Positions 1 to 14,200 of a stretch of DNA of 64,000 nucleotides are shown here, in pieces (position 1 is the first letter of the stretch; every line of letters starts with the position of its first letter). The translations under genes were made by a program, and so were the position numbers. Source of the DNA: Pithys albifrons albifrons (Eukaryota > Chordata > Aves > Passeriformes > Thamnophilidae); assembly GCF_047495875.1 (NCBI RefSeq), contig NC_092466.1:14814561-14878560 (forward strand), in the 5' to 3' direction. The notes below the pieces were generated by a model, which ran no database searches, was not told where the DNA came from, and worked only from the letters and a program-made list of their open reading frames with translations.

Positions 1-2754
<2,754 letters not shown>

Positions 2755-2828
2755 GCGGTGGCTGCTTAGAGATTGAAGTGAGGGGCAGCTCTCTGGCACA
2801 GCTTCATGGTATTTATTTTGCCTTATCT

Positions 2829-2834
2829 AATAAA
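2829..2834 (+). terminator. DPCD: DPCD poly(A) signal AATAAA
   Basis: A canonical AATAAA lies 75 bases after the DPCD stop. A T/G-rich stretch (TTCTGTTGTT, about 2840-2850) follows. Cleavage is therefore expected near 2845-2855, giving a very short 3' UTR of about 95 bases. Confidence 0.85.
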
Positions 2835-2855
2835 AATTAGTTCTGTTGTTAACAG

Positions 2856-4466
2856 ATCCATTTGGAGGAATCTTTGTAGGCCCAGGGAGATGACGGGGCA
2901 GTTGATCTGTCTGCTGCTTTGTGGGCTGATTTATGCAGATATTTCATAGAACCACAGAATGGTTTGAGTTGAAAGGGACCTTAAATACCATCTCGTTCCA
3001 ACCCCTCTGCCACGGGCAGGGAGACCTTCCACTAGACCAGGTTGCTTAAAAGCCCTATCCAACCTGGCCTTGAACACTGCCAGGGATGGGGATGATTCTT
3101 CATGAGATGTGGGAAGCTACAGCATGCAAAGGAAGCACACCACATCCACAGTCAGCAGCCCTGTCTCCATCCTCCATGAACAACATGACACCTGGGTAGT
3201 TCCCCTTGGGAATTCCCTCTGTTTGCCACCATCACCAAAGGTAGAAATGTTTGGAAAACAAGAACTCCCTCCTCACATTACCTGCCTGGGATGTGCTTGG
3301 AAGCAACTCCCTCCTGAGTGGTTGTGCAGGTCCTCTGTGCAGTTAGCAGGATGCTTTGGTGACCCTGGTATCTCTGCAAACAGCACCAGTGATTAGACCT
3401 GAGTGGGCACAGTCTACAAAACAGGATGAAGAGGAGGACATCCCGCTGCTCCCTTACCATCTGCAACATGGCACAGTGCAGAGCACAGGAGTTGAAACAC
3501 AGCTGCCTTAATTTGCATGGCAGAGGGGAAAGCAGCAGCTGAGCCACTGGCCAGCTCAGACGCAGCAGTAGCCCGCCCATCTGTGAAGGCACAAACGTGG
3601 CCCATTGCAAACCTCATTGCACAGGAACAAGCCCAGCAGTGCTGCTCCCTTCCAATTCCCCTCCAACAGCCACCCCTGTGCTTATATTTCTGAATGTTGT
3701 TCTATCCCAGTCCATACTTGAACAGCTCCTACCCAAACAAACCCTACCTTCAAGTGAGCTGCTCATGGGCTCCTAGCATAGCTCCCCTGAATTGGGCCGC
3801 AGCAAACATCCTCCACCAATTCTTGTGCATCACAAGGGAAGATCAGCCTCTTGACAGTGGAAATCAGCATATTAAGTTCTAACAAAGCACCAGTCAGAGT
3901 TCCTCACCATAGAAGTGCTCCCAGTTTGTGATACAAATCTCTCCTTTACCTATCCATGACACCCAAATTCAGAGCCAAGAAGGGTTAATGCACCTCCTTC
4001 CCAAGGATGGACAGATCCCAGGCACCACTGCATTAACCCACAGCATGTTCATGCATGTTCATCCAAACAGCACAGAGCACTCTGAAAGCTAGTTGTTCAA
4101 AGACCCTGGATGGGTTCAGAAGGATGACACAAAAAGGAGCAGAGCCCACTTGGATGTGCTTACACAATGTTAGTAAATCACATCCAGGTGTCTCCCCTAG
4201 TCTGTTTTGCTCCTTCATTACACAGGCAGCAAATGAACCACAGATCCTACTTTTTGAATTCTTGTTTGAAAAGTGACAGTAGATCCAGCATCCCAGGACC
4301 CACCTTCAATGCAGCACTGTCACAGGGTCTAGCCAGGGAGAGAGCTCTATCAGACATGTAGACAGCTTCTGAACACAGGCCTAATCTTCCCCACCCAGCC
4401 AGGCCCCTGCAATCAGCAGGTAACATCACAGCCCCTTCAGAACTTGAAACAAAACATACATCTCTG
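2856..4466. other. Intergenic spacer between convergent DPCD and FBXW4
   Basis: About 1.6 kb separate the two predicted poly(A) sites. Apart from the CR1 fragment at 2945-3091, no gene, RNA or regulatory block could be supported. Confidence 0.75.
2945..3091 (-). mobile_element. CR1 LINE 3'-end fragment
   Basis: The plus strand starts TCATAGAACCACAGAATGG and continues with the GGGACCTTAAA, CCAACCCC, CTAGACCAGGTTGC and AACCTGGCCTTGAACAC segments of bird CR1 elements read in reverse. The 3' end (TTCTATGA side) is at 2945, so the element lies on the minus strand. It is a short, 5'-truncated copy, as most CR1 copies are. Confidence 0.93.
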
Positions 4467-4481
4467 TTGTTTCCCTTCAGT

Positions 4482-4487
4482 TTTATT
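4482..4487 (-). terminator. FBXW4: FBXW4 distal poly(A) signal
   Basis: TTTATT on the plus strand reads AATAAA on the minus strand. A T/G-rich stretch (TGTATGTTTTGTTT on the minus strand) follows at the right distance. It would give a 3' UTR of about 640 bases. Confidence 0.75.
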
Positions 4488-4917
4488 TAGCAAACCACAA
4501 TCACTTCAGCCCGGCCAAGTGCACAGCCTGACCTGATGGCCAGGATGGGGAGGCATACACTGAAAGCAGGGCTGGCTCTGCCTTTTAGCTCAGTTGTTGC
4601 TCTTGGCTGTGAAGGACATCACAAGCAGCTGCCAGGAGAGCAAGTGCAGGAGAAAGGTGGTCCCTGTTCCAGGCACCTTTCCCTTCCACCAATCAGTCCA
4701 CCCCACACACAGCCCTAGACTTGCTTCAAATGGCTCAGAGTTTGGCTGATTTCAACCTGACCAGCACATACAGCTGATAGGGCATCCCATCTCGACTCAC
4801 CCCCAAAATGCTGCATCCACAGGAAAAATAAGGGGAAAAAAAAGAAAAAAAAGGAACATAGTTAATAAAACAAACCCTAACTTGCACAAACTAAAAAAGG
4901 TAAAGGACAATTGGACT

Positions 4918-4923
4918 TTTATT
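4918..4923 (-). terminator. FBXW4: FBXW4 possible proximal poly(A) signal
   Basis: A second minus-strand AATAAA lies 187 bases after the stop. It is followed on the minus strand by TTTTTTAGTTTGTG, which resembles the T/GT-rich downstream element. It could give a short 3' UTR isoform. Confidence 0.5.
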
Positions 4924-5109
4924 TCCACTAAGAGGCAGGTGAGGTTGAGGAAGTTTGGCCCTTGTGCAGTCTTCACTGTAGTTGCCTGGCAGACAAAAAA
5001 GTCCCTTCAGAAGTCTTGCAGGCCATTCTCACCTCTCCTGCCCTGCAGTTCTCTGAGCCCAGTGTCAGCTCTGCTGAGTTGGGGTGACCAGAAGCAGCTG
5101 TGGTGCCCT

Positions 5110-5226
5110 TCATGGGGCTGTGAAGTCCAGGACGTGCAGGGCTGATGCCACAGCAGCGTACAGGTGGGTGGTACTGAAACGGAGGCAGTATACTGGACTG
5201 CTGGTGGGGGAACACAGGTGAAAGCT
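5110..5226 (-). CDS. FBXW4: FBXW4 exon 9 (terminal coding part)
   Basis: The exon begins after acceptor TCTTGCAG in phase 0 and encodes 38 residues, from SFHLCSPTSSPVYCLRF to HVLDFTAP, then TGA at 5110-5112. It forms the closing strands of the last WD blade. SSPVYCLR and LHVLDF match the mammalian C-terminus closely. The stretch between them is more divergent. Confidence 0.96.
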   Translation of the reverse strand, partial: SFHLCSPTSSPVYCLRFSTTHLYAAVASALHVLDFTAP

Positions 5227-8200
5227 CTGCAAGAAAACAGGAGAATCAACTTTTCAGAGAAGAGGACAGCCCTAAGACTGCAGCTGGTGTTACAGATCCA
5301 AAGGTTGAGATGCCTGAGTGAAGCAGGTTTTCCCTGCACGCAGGTTAGATTCCCCATAGTGGGCTCACCCCAAAGACAGGTCAGCAGCCCCTGTCTCTTT
5401 TTCCAAAGAGACATGGGCATTGGGCTGACAGAGAACAGCTCTGCTGCTGCCCAGCCTTCAGCCAGAACTCACCTGCAGGCACCGAGTCTGTCGCTTATCC
5501 CAGAGCCGCACCACGCCATAGTAAGAAGAGCCACTGGCAATCATATGGTTCTTATCACTCCTTATGCAGTACAGGGCACTGTCATGGGGCTCTTCCCACT
5601 CCTGGACGCACTTCCTGCAAGGGCAACACAAACCAGAGTGGGACTGAGCCTTTATTGCTCCACCCAGTTTGCCTGAAAGAGCTAACTGAGCAACAGGTGA
5701 GTTCCCAGACATTGCACAAGGAGAGTCCAGGAGCCTCACAAGGGCCTCAGATGGCAGCAGGGTTGGCTCACCTGGTGCTGACCCGTATGTCCCAGTAGCG
5801 GATGTAGGTGTCATACCCACAAGAAAGGAGAAGGGAGGGTGTTTCGTAGAAGATATCAAGGACTCCAGCTCCATGGTGGAAGTCAGTCCCTAAACAGGTC
5901 AACAGCTGACCACTGCAATGAAACACAACAGAGAAAGTGTCATTCAGAGCAAAGAGCCCTTCCAATTCAGCTGGGCAGAGCAGAAACAGCATCACAGAAG
6001 TCTTCTAGATCTCATTTATGTGATTTAACAGAATATAAAAACCTGCAGAGTTTCCCTCTCCTATCACCAGCTTCTGCTACTGGTTGGGCCACTAACTGTC
6101 AGAAAGGGTGATGACCACCAGGAGTCACAGCTCTAAGAGAAAGAGGCAAGGAATAGGAACAGCTAACCCCCAGCAGAATGGGATCATTTTCCTTAGGAAA
6201 AGTGACCAATATTCTGAATTATGGGGCTCCATTTTTATAGGAGACAATTCTCAATTTAGTCAAACTACAGATAATCTGCAAGAGCCACTTACGTGGTCAT
6301 CCCATCCCATACGCTGTCCTTCAAAGTACTGGGGTATTTCCCTGTGTCTTTGACATGCAGCTTAGATCCAGAGGCAAATCAGACTCTCCCAACCCAGTCT
6401 GCCATGGCTGCTCTCCTCAACCTCCTCTAGTTACACTACGTTGTGTGAACACCATATCTGGGGCGGAATGGGACAGGTCAAGAGCAACTACCCCAAGGGA
6501 GCTCTGGAGATGACCTTTCAAAGGCTAGATTTATTTTTTTTGACCCTTTCTTCCTTTTTAATTCCTTGCTTGCAGTGAAGGAGAAAAAGCAAGATCTCCA
6601 TGAAGATCTATGCTGGGTGTTTTGTGGAGCAATCACTATGCTGCTTGTCCATGTGCAGAACCAGCAGGTCACCAGGTGGATGTTGCCTGGTAATCACCCA
6701 CCCTGCCAGACTGCAAGAAAAAGCTTAAGCCCCTTCCTTGGGCTATATAAAATTTCATCAGGCACATGGCATAGCCCATTCCCAGTATCACTCCACCTGC
6801 CCCAGCAGCCAGCAACACCCAGCCATGACAGGCTCTTGGTAATGAAGGGAACAATCTGCCCAGCTGCTTGAAATGGCCACCTATTGCAAACCCTCCTTTT
6901 CTTCCTCCTCCTACTCCTCATACCCTCTACATCAAAAATGCTGGACACAATAAACCTTGAAGCACCTGCTTTTCAAACCCTGCTGCACGGCCACCCCTCT
7001 CCAACAGGCTCTTGGTTCTCAGGACAATGAAGCAGTCCTGAAAGCCGACAGCACGGATCCCGCAGTGGGGTCACTCCCATCATCTCCCTCCATTATTTCG
7101 TTACTTTCTGCTCCTTGATCCAGCATCACACAGTTCCGAGGCACATCGCCAAATGCCTTAATTCTGTCTGTAATCTGGGCTAAAGCCCTCGTCGAGGGAT
7201 AAAGACCACACAAAAGGAGAAATAGAGTCCTGGGAGATGTTAAAACAAGTAAACACCTTTGTGTCAGGAGAGAGAAATCGCTGATAAAGCAGATTAGCGC
7301 CTCGAGCCCTGGTGTCCCCAGATCAGAAGGCGAGCCCTGGCCGATCTTTGCAGCCAGCACGCTTCTATGATCACAGAGCTGGCGGCATGCTGGGGCCAGC
7401 CTGTTTCCCCACAGTCACTCTCCAAAGAGCAGATTATGTAGAATAACAATTTCTTTGTGGCTGTGTAATTCCCTCCGTGACCGTGGCTGTGGGCAGCTAC
7501 ATTGGCCCTTGATGCCAGGGCCCTAGCAACCATTTAGAGGCCAACCAGCCCTAGCAATGGCCCCCCCATGCAAACCTCTAGGACAAGCTTTAACATCAAG
7601 TGCATGAATTAATCCCCCCCAACACGAATCCAGGGGTGCTGGCTTATTGGACTTTGTGTTTCTCCAGGCAAGGGATCGAGGGGATTCCAGGCTTCAGCCC
7701 TTTGCAACCTTATCACAATACATTAACCCTTGAAAGGTTACTTGCAAATCAACCCAGCAGCAACTCTGCACCTGTCTGTGGGGTGAGAGGTTGACGCACT
7801 CATGGTCTCAGCACTGTGAACAAGAGCTCTTGGGTTTGGTTGGCACAGGTCGGTCCTAAGATCCACCACGAAGTGAGACACGAATGGGAATCTCTGAGCT
7901 CTGGCACTCCCCTGCCCCTCCAAGCACACAGATCCCTACCATCTGCTGTTCTGCAAAGCCAGCAGGAGACATAGACCCGCACACAGGTGTTCTGCAAAAC
8001 CACCTTCATCCTATGAATTATACATGTGGCCCAGAATTGCAAGACATAAAACAGAGCAATGAGGAGGAGTCAGCTGTTCTCCCAGACAAGAATTCTTGGA
8101 CTACCTGTGAGATGCAAAAGTGGCCAGACTGCTCAACCAGCAGAATACTCTGCCAGTTGCTTGGGCAGGAGGAAAGAGTTACTCAAAGGAGATGAGCTAC

Positions 8201-11200
8201 CCCAGCAAGCCCTAGGCAGCACCAGCAGCTTGGACCCCTCTCTCCCCACTTTGACATGCTGCTGCCTTTTTGTTTTGTTTTGCAGGGTAGCCCCTGGACT
8301 GCTGCTCTGAGCATGTGGCACTTCAGGAGAGCGAAGCAGGACAGGCAGCTGCACATGTGCCACACAGCCCAGCAGCACACCTGGTGAATACCCTGCTAGC
8401 TAGCTGATGTCTGCCTGTGTTCATTCCTTTCCACCATAATCCCTTCTAATACACCTTTAACATGTAAAGGACTAAGCAAACTCAGAGAGAGAGGAACACT
8501 CTGCTAAGGAAAAGTAGCAGGATGCAGAACATGTCCAGGGATATTTTACTCATTGGGACCAGCACTCTTCCTCTTCTCAGGTGCTTGAAATGGGTCACAG
8601 CAGATCTCCTCACAACCTCCCATCTCTAAACAAGCACTCATCACACCCAGAGCCAACCTGGCCACACTAAAGTAAGTCTTCCATCTCCCAGGCGTGACTT
8701 CAGTCTGCAGTGCTGCAAGATGGTAGCAATTTAAAATGGTAGCCTGGTGATGTCTCCAAATGAAAAATTTCAGCATCACAGGGACAGGAGAAACCAGAGA
8801 GTCTGGATTTCTGCTTTCAGAGCTTCCTGTGCAGCACTGAACACCACCCAGGTGCCTGCTCCCAGTGTTTCTCCATGCCTCCACACCTCACTCCAGTGGC
8901 ACCCCAAGCATCCCGGCGAAGTCACACCAGTTTCCCTCCCTCCACTCCTCTTTTCATCCTAGGCAACAAAATTGAAAGAAAAGGATAAAATAGGGGGGAA
9001 GAAAAAAGGATAGCTTTTCTCTGTAGGCAGGGATGGAGCACAGATACTTGCACGTTACTGCAGTAAAGTAAACCTTGCTTTGCTGGTTTGTTAATTAGTT
9101 CAGTTCTCCTGCCCAAAGAACAGGTCAGCCCAAGCAGCTCCCAGCAGGGAGGTGCAGCCCATGGATACAGCAGCAGCCCCTTGGCAGTTCACAGAGAAAA
9201 AGGTGTGATTTGCTACAGTGAAGCACTTACCATCTGACACCACGGGAAAATCATACTGTGCTGTACGCTGGGCACACAAACCAAAACACCCATGTGTTCC
9301 AGCATGGGCACACTTAAGGTGATAAAGATGCAGACTTAGTATTTTCCCCTATTTTCAGAGGATTAAGGTGTCTCTGGATGAGCTCCTACCATGTCAGCCT
9401 AGCTCCATGTGCCTGCAGCACGCACAGCCATGCTGAGCCCATGCTGGAAAGGGAATTCTCTGTCACCACAACTCTTCCAGCCTTGGGATCACAAGCTAAT
9501 GCTCACATTCCAGATCCCAATAGCTTCCACTTCCTAACGAGCAAAACCCCAGCTAATCCTTAATAATCTATAAAGGAACAAGATAACCCAAGAATGGGCA
9601 ATAGCAAAGCTGCAGCTACACCAGCACATCACCAATTTCTAGTATCTTACATGGACAGAAGACACTTACTCTATGAGGGACAGAGAGATGTCACAGCTAT
9701 CTTGAACCTTGCTCATCAGTTTGCAGAGATCAACAGCACTGGTTAAACACAGCAGGGAACAGCCTTCTCCATTCCTCTGTGGTCCCCTTTTCTCCCAAAC
9801 ACCTTTCAAAACCCAGGTAGCTGATCCTCAGCACTTCACAGGCCCTGTTGTTGTTATGGGCTATGAAGGTTAGTCAGGAAGTATCTGTGAAGACCAAGCA
9901 TGGAAGGCTCACACCACCATGACGTGGCCCTCCAGCAGTAGCAAGTAGAGGCTGTTTCACTCCCTTTTCCAGGCATCTCTGCAGATAGTGGGAGCTTTGC
10001 TTGTTTTCTATACTGAACAGCCTGGGCCAGATAGTGCCTGGGTTCAGTCCCAGTGCTGGGTGGCACCAACAGAAACACCTCTGCACCAGTGGAACTCTGA
10101 GGCAGAATCATAAACATGACAGTGCAGGTTTCCTGGAAAGACCAGTCTAGAGCCAGAGCTCTCAGTTTCAGCACTTTAACCCCAAACTCCCTGGGCCAAA
10201 GCAGTGCCTACAGACACACACAGGTAGGCCTCCAGCACTGAGGAGTCTCAAAGATATTTCTAATTTTTCCTACTTCCTGTTAAGCATCTAGACACACTGA
10301 AATAATATTGGCAGTAAGCTGGTACCAGCCAGCAAGGATCAGAGCCAGAGCAAATCCACCAGCCTGTTTCATCCCTAGCACAGGAAAACTGCTGGCACCA
10401 GGCTCTGGACTCCTTGCTGATAGAACAAAATGTTCAAAGTATGTGTGCCTGCAAAAGGTACCAAACTGGTAAGTCCAAAAATGAAAGTCAATTTGTTCAG
10501 ACACTATAGGGAATCCTTTGATTCATCTCCATCAATTTCCATGTTCTTCAGAAAATGAGACTTTCTGAAATTACTTTTAAAATAAGTTATTTTTTCAGGA
10601 TTTTCACATTTCACTCTTTTTGCTCTATGCCAGAAATCTAGCCATGAGCATTGCTATCCTGATACTTCCAGAAGACAGGAACCTTCCAGCCTGGAAGCAA
10701 AGTGAACTACTAAGGAAGTGAAGACGCAGGCTGACTTCTTTAAGTTCTTGTTGTTCTTTTTAAAAACAGCTTAAAGTTCTATTCCTTCTCAGTCTGATAA
10801 TATAGAGACAAAACAGGATCAGTCATGGCAGAGCCCAGATGGGTAGTTTCCAGATAATACATGGAATGTTCCTGTCACAAAGTTAAAACTCATATACAGC
10901 CTCCCAAGCCACTGCAATCATTTGTGTGGCAGTAAAAGCTCAGGATTTTCCTGAGACTTTTCCTTGGAGTCCAAAACAGGCCTGCTCTTCCTTCCTGTAC
11001 CCTGCCCATTTGCTACAAGTCTTGCCCAGCTGCCCCCAACACAAAGGGACTACACTCCAAACCCTGAGATGGAACAATAAATACTTTTTTTCCTTACCCT
11101 CCTTTTCTGGTGACCCTGACTCACTAGAATTGATATTATACAAATATGTAAATTTTAGGAAACTGCTGAAAACAGATGTGCAAAATCAAGGACATACTCA

Positions 11201-14200
11201 TTTGCTCTGGAAACCTCATCTGTGGACCATGATCATCTATCAAAGAGGAGAATCCATTGTACATAAGCAGATGACTACTCAGAAACCAAACAGAGCTCTA
11301 AACCAATATTTTAGTCCCATAACTATTTGCAACAAGGCAGGTGGGAAGCATATACTAAAAAAAAAAGTGTAAAGAGCCCTCTTGAGTTCAAAACACTGGG
11401 ATATTTTATCTGAGTATTCAACAGAGAAAGGAAAACAAATCCATTTAGAAATAATTATCTGGGGTACAGCATTTGCACAATTTCTGTCATCCAATTGGGA
11501 GAGGGCACCAAAATCAAAGGGAAGAGCTGAGCCTCTTTCAGGTGCTTTGCAGCAGCAGCTGAGGCAGTGAGGGGACACAGCAACTTATGCTAAGAAGGGA
11601 AAGGCATGATCAAACAACATCTGTAATGTACAGAGGGAGAAGCACAGACCCTTGGCAAAGTTATTCTTCATAGTTATCCTACCCCAAGGTTACCCCAATG
11701 TTTCAATGAGACTAGTAACTCCTGCAGAGAGGTGTGGGGTTGGTTTGGGGAATTTTGAGGGAACACCTCCAAGTGAAATGGCTCAAAGAGGCTGTTGTAA
11801 GTTATTTTCAGAAGAAATGCCTCTCTAATTCCTCAGTGCTACTGGAGGGACTTGAGGCAGTAGGGGGTAATGACACCAACGATGGTCTGAGATTGTGTTG
11901 GGGGGAGAGACAGAAGAGGGAGTTTTGCCTTTTCTTCTGCTTTCTCTGAATTGGCCCACACACGTTTTAAATGGTCCAATAAAAAGATACAATTTCTTTA
12001 CCTTTCCAGCTCTGGGACCCTGTGAGTTTTTGTTGTTCGGGTTCCCGTAAGGTTAAGTTCAGAGGATAAACTGACACGCTGGGCTATGGGAAAAAGCCAG
12101 TTTCTTCAAATAAAGCCACAACGGTGCAAAAGAGACCCTGCCGGGGCTTTTATTTGGGAAAACAAACAGAAATGGCACCAAGCCCTTCTCCTTTACGAAC
12201 CAATTTAACTATAAAACCAATGTTCTCCCTCTTGGGGGTGAGGAGGGGAGAGAGACAAGACATGACAATAGTCCAAAACCTTGAGGAGAAAAAAAAAGAC
12301 AGGACAAAAAAGTTTGTCTATTCCCTTTTCTTTCTTGTCCATGGCTCCTTTTCTTAGCACACGTGTGTTCTTGTAAAAACGATTAGATTGCAATTTGTAT
12401 AACATGGTGACCCCCAAATTCAGACATTTAACCCCTTTTCTCTGCAAAGAATGTCAAGAATGTCTTCTCTGTCTTTCTTTCCAACGGGAGGAGTAGGGGG
12501 GAATTCTCTCAAACTGCGATTTCTTGGAGGAAGAGAAAAAGAGGGAGGTGAGGAAAAGAAGCAGGGAATTCTCAAAGCCTCTCGCCTTTCGCCCCACTTG
12601 TGTGGGAACAGGCGGCTGCATTGCTCCCTTTCTGGACAGAGCTCTGCAGGTCTCCTTTAGTGGGGAGACAAAAAAATGGAGAGTCCAAATCAAAACAAAG
12701 CCATCTGTTTAAATGAGCTACCACTAGCCAGTGGCAGAGGGGGTTCCTCATTCACTCCTTCCCATTCTTCTCTCTTGCCTCTGGTGATTCTCTCTCAACC
12801 CAGGATAAAATAAAGATTACTTTTGCTTTGGCTCAGAGGGATGAAACTGATTGATGCACTTGGAGTGTCCAGCCCGCACCCACACTCTGATTGTTCAGGG
12901 CCTTGTAAAGTTGTCATAAATATGCCTGAACAAGAGTGTAAAGGCCACAGCATGCCCTGGACATGCACACATCCAAAGGGCAGGAGCTGGCTCATGCTTC
13001 TCTGTAAGGAAACAGGGCCAAGACTGCATGGGGAGGTGAGGATTTAAGATAAACATCTGTATGTTCTTCTCCTTACAATGGCTTTACTTTTAGGTTAAGA
13101 TGCACCAGAGCCCTCTTAACAAAAGGAAGGCAGAAGATGTCCAGCTTATGTGAGAGAGTTCGGAAACACAGTGGCAAAAAAAAAATACAACCAACCAAAC
13201 AGAAATCAGTAAAGAACTACAAGGCCCCAAACAGTTTTGAGAACATATGCATACCACGGGAATATACTGCACAGACAAGACTGAGGCTATCCATTATAGT
13301 CAGGAGACAGAGCTCTGAACACAATGTCTTCTAAAAGGGTCGGTCATCCAAGAGACCACCACTCAAGAGGCTCCCTGCAGCAGCAAGCTTGCTCCAGAAC
13401 TGGCTCAGGCCATAGGCCTGGTGTCCTGCCTCCAACAGCTCCCCAGACCTCAGAGCAAGTGAATCAAAACCTACCTTTCAAAGCTCCAGAACTGGGGGGG
13501 AAATTGCCTTCTGACCTTGTGAAATGATTAATTTATTCCCACAGACAGGAGACCTGTCTGTATCTATTCTTGTCACTCACATCACAAGTGGGGTTACCAG
13601 CGTGAAGAAGGACCTGCTCTTGCTCTTCCCTTTCCACAGCTCTACATCCAAACTCTCCATTCTATCTACCTCACTGTAGAGGGAATGGTTCCCAAGGACC
13701 AGATTAGAAATTCTAAAACAGTTGTTGTGCCTGATTTAATATGAACAGGCCAAGAAAGGGTTTGCCTCAAGGTAAAAAATCCCTTATGATGATAGACCCC
13801 AGTCTGTCACATCACCAACCTTTTTTCCTTTCAATTTCAGGGCAAAAGACATATAAATGGGAATACTGTGAACTAATGCTTTAAAAAGAGTAACCGAAGA
13901 ACTCTGTGGATAGGCTGGGGAAACAGCACAGTAAGAAAAAAGGAAGAGAGCCTCAGGGGAAAGAGAAGGAGTGGCCACTTGAGGAAGGACAACTACCTGC
14001 GGACCACCCTTCTGCAGTGAGTGGAAGCAGTGGAAGGCACATGTTTGCGCTCATCTGATGTAAGCACAGCCCAGAACACCATTTAGCTCACTGTTGGACA
14101 AGGTTTGGATTAGATAATTGTGATTATTTAGATTATTGTGATTTAAAACTGTGTTCATCCAAGACAGAGATGCTGAAAAAGAAACCCAAGCCTGGAAGGA

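Larger units (their letters stand above)
4467..5109 (-). other. FBXW4: FBXW4 3' UTR
   Basis: This is the untranslated part of the last exon, running from the stop at 5110-5112 to the distal poly(A) signal. It contains a purine-rich A tract near 4830-4855 and two AATAAA signals on the minus strand (4482-4487 and 4918-4923). The low-coordinate end is an estimate from the usual 10-25 base distance. Confidence 0.7.

Noticed and set aside
5164..5676. Plus-strand open frame of 170 codons
   Set aside because: It is antisense to FBXW4 exons 8 and 9 and their intron. The minus-strand reading has clear homology and splice sites.
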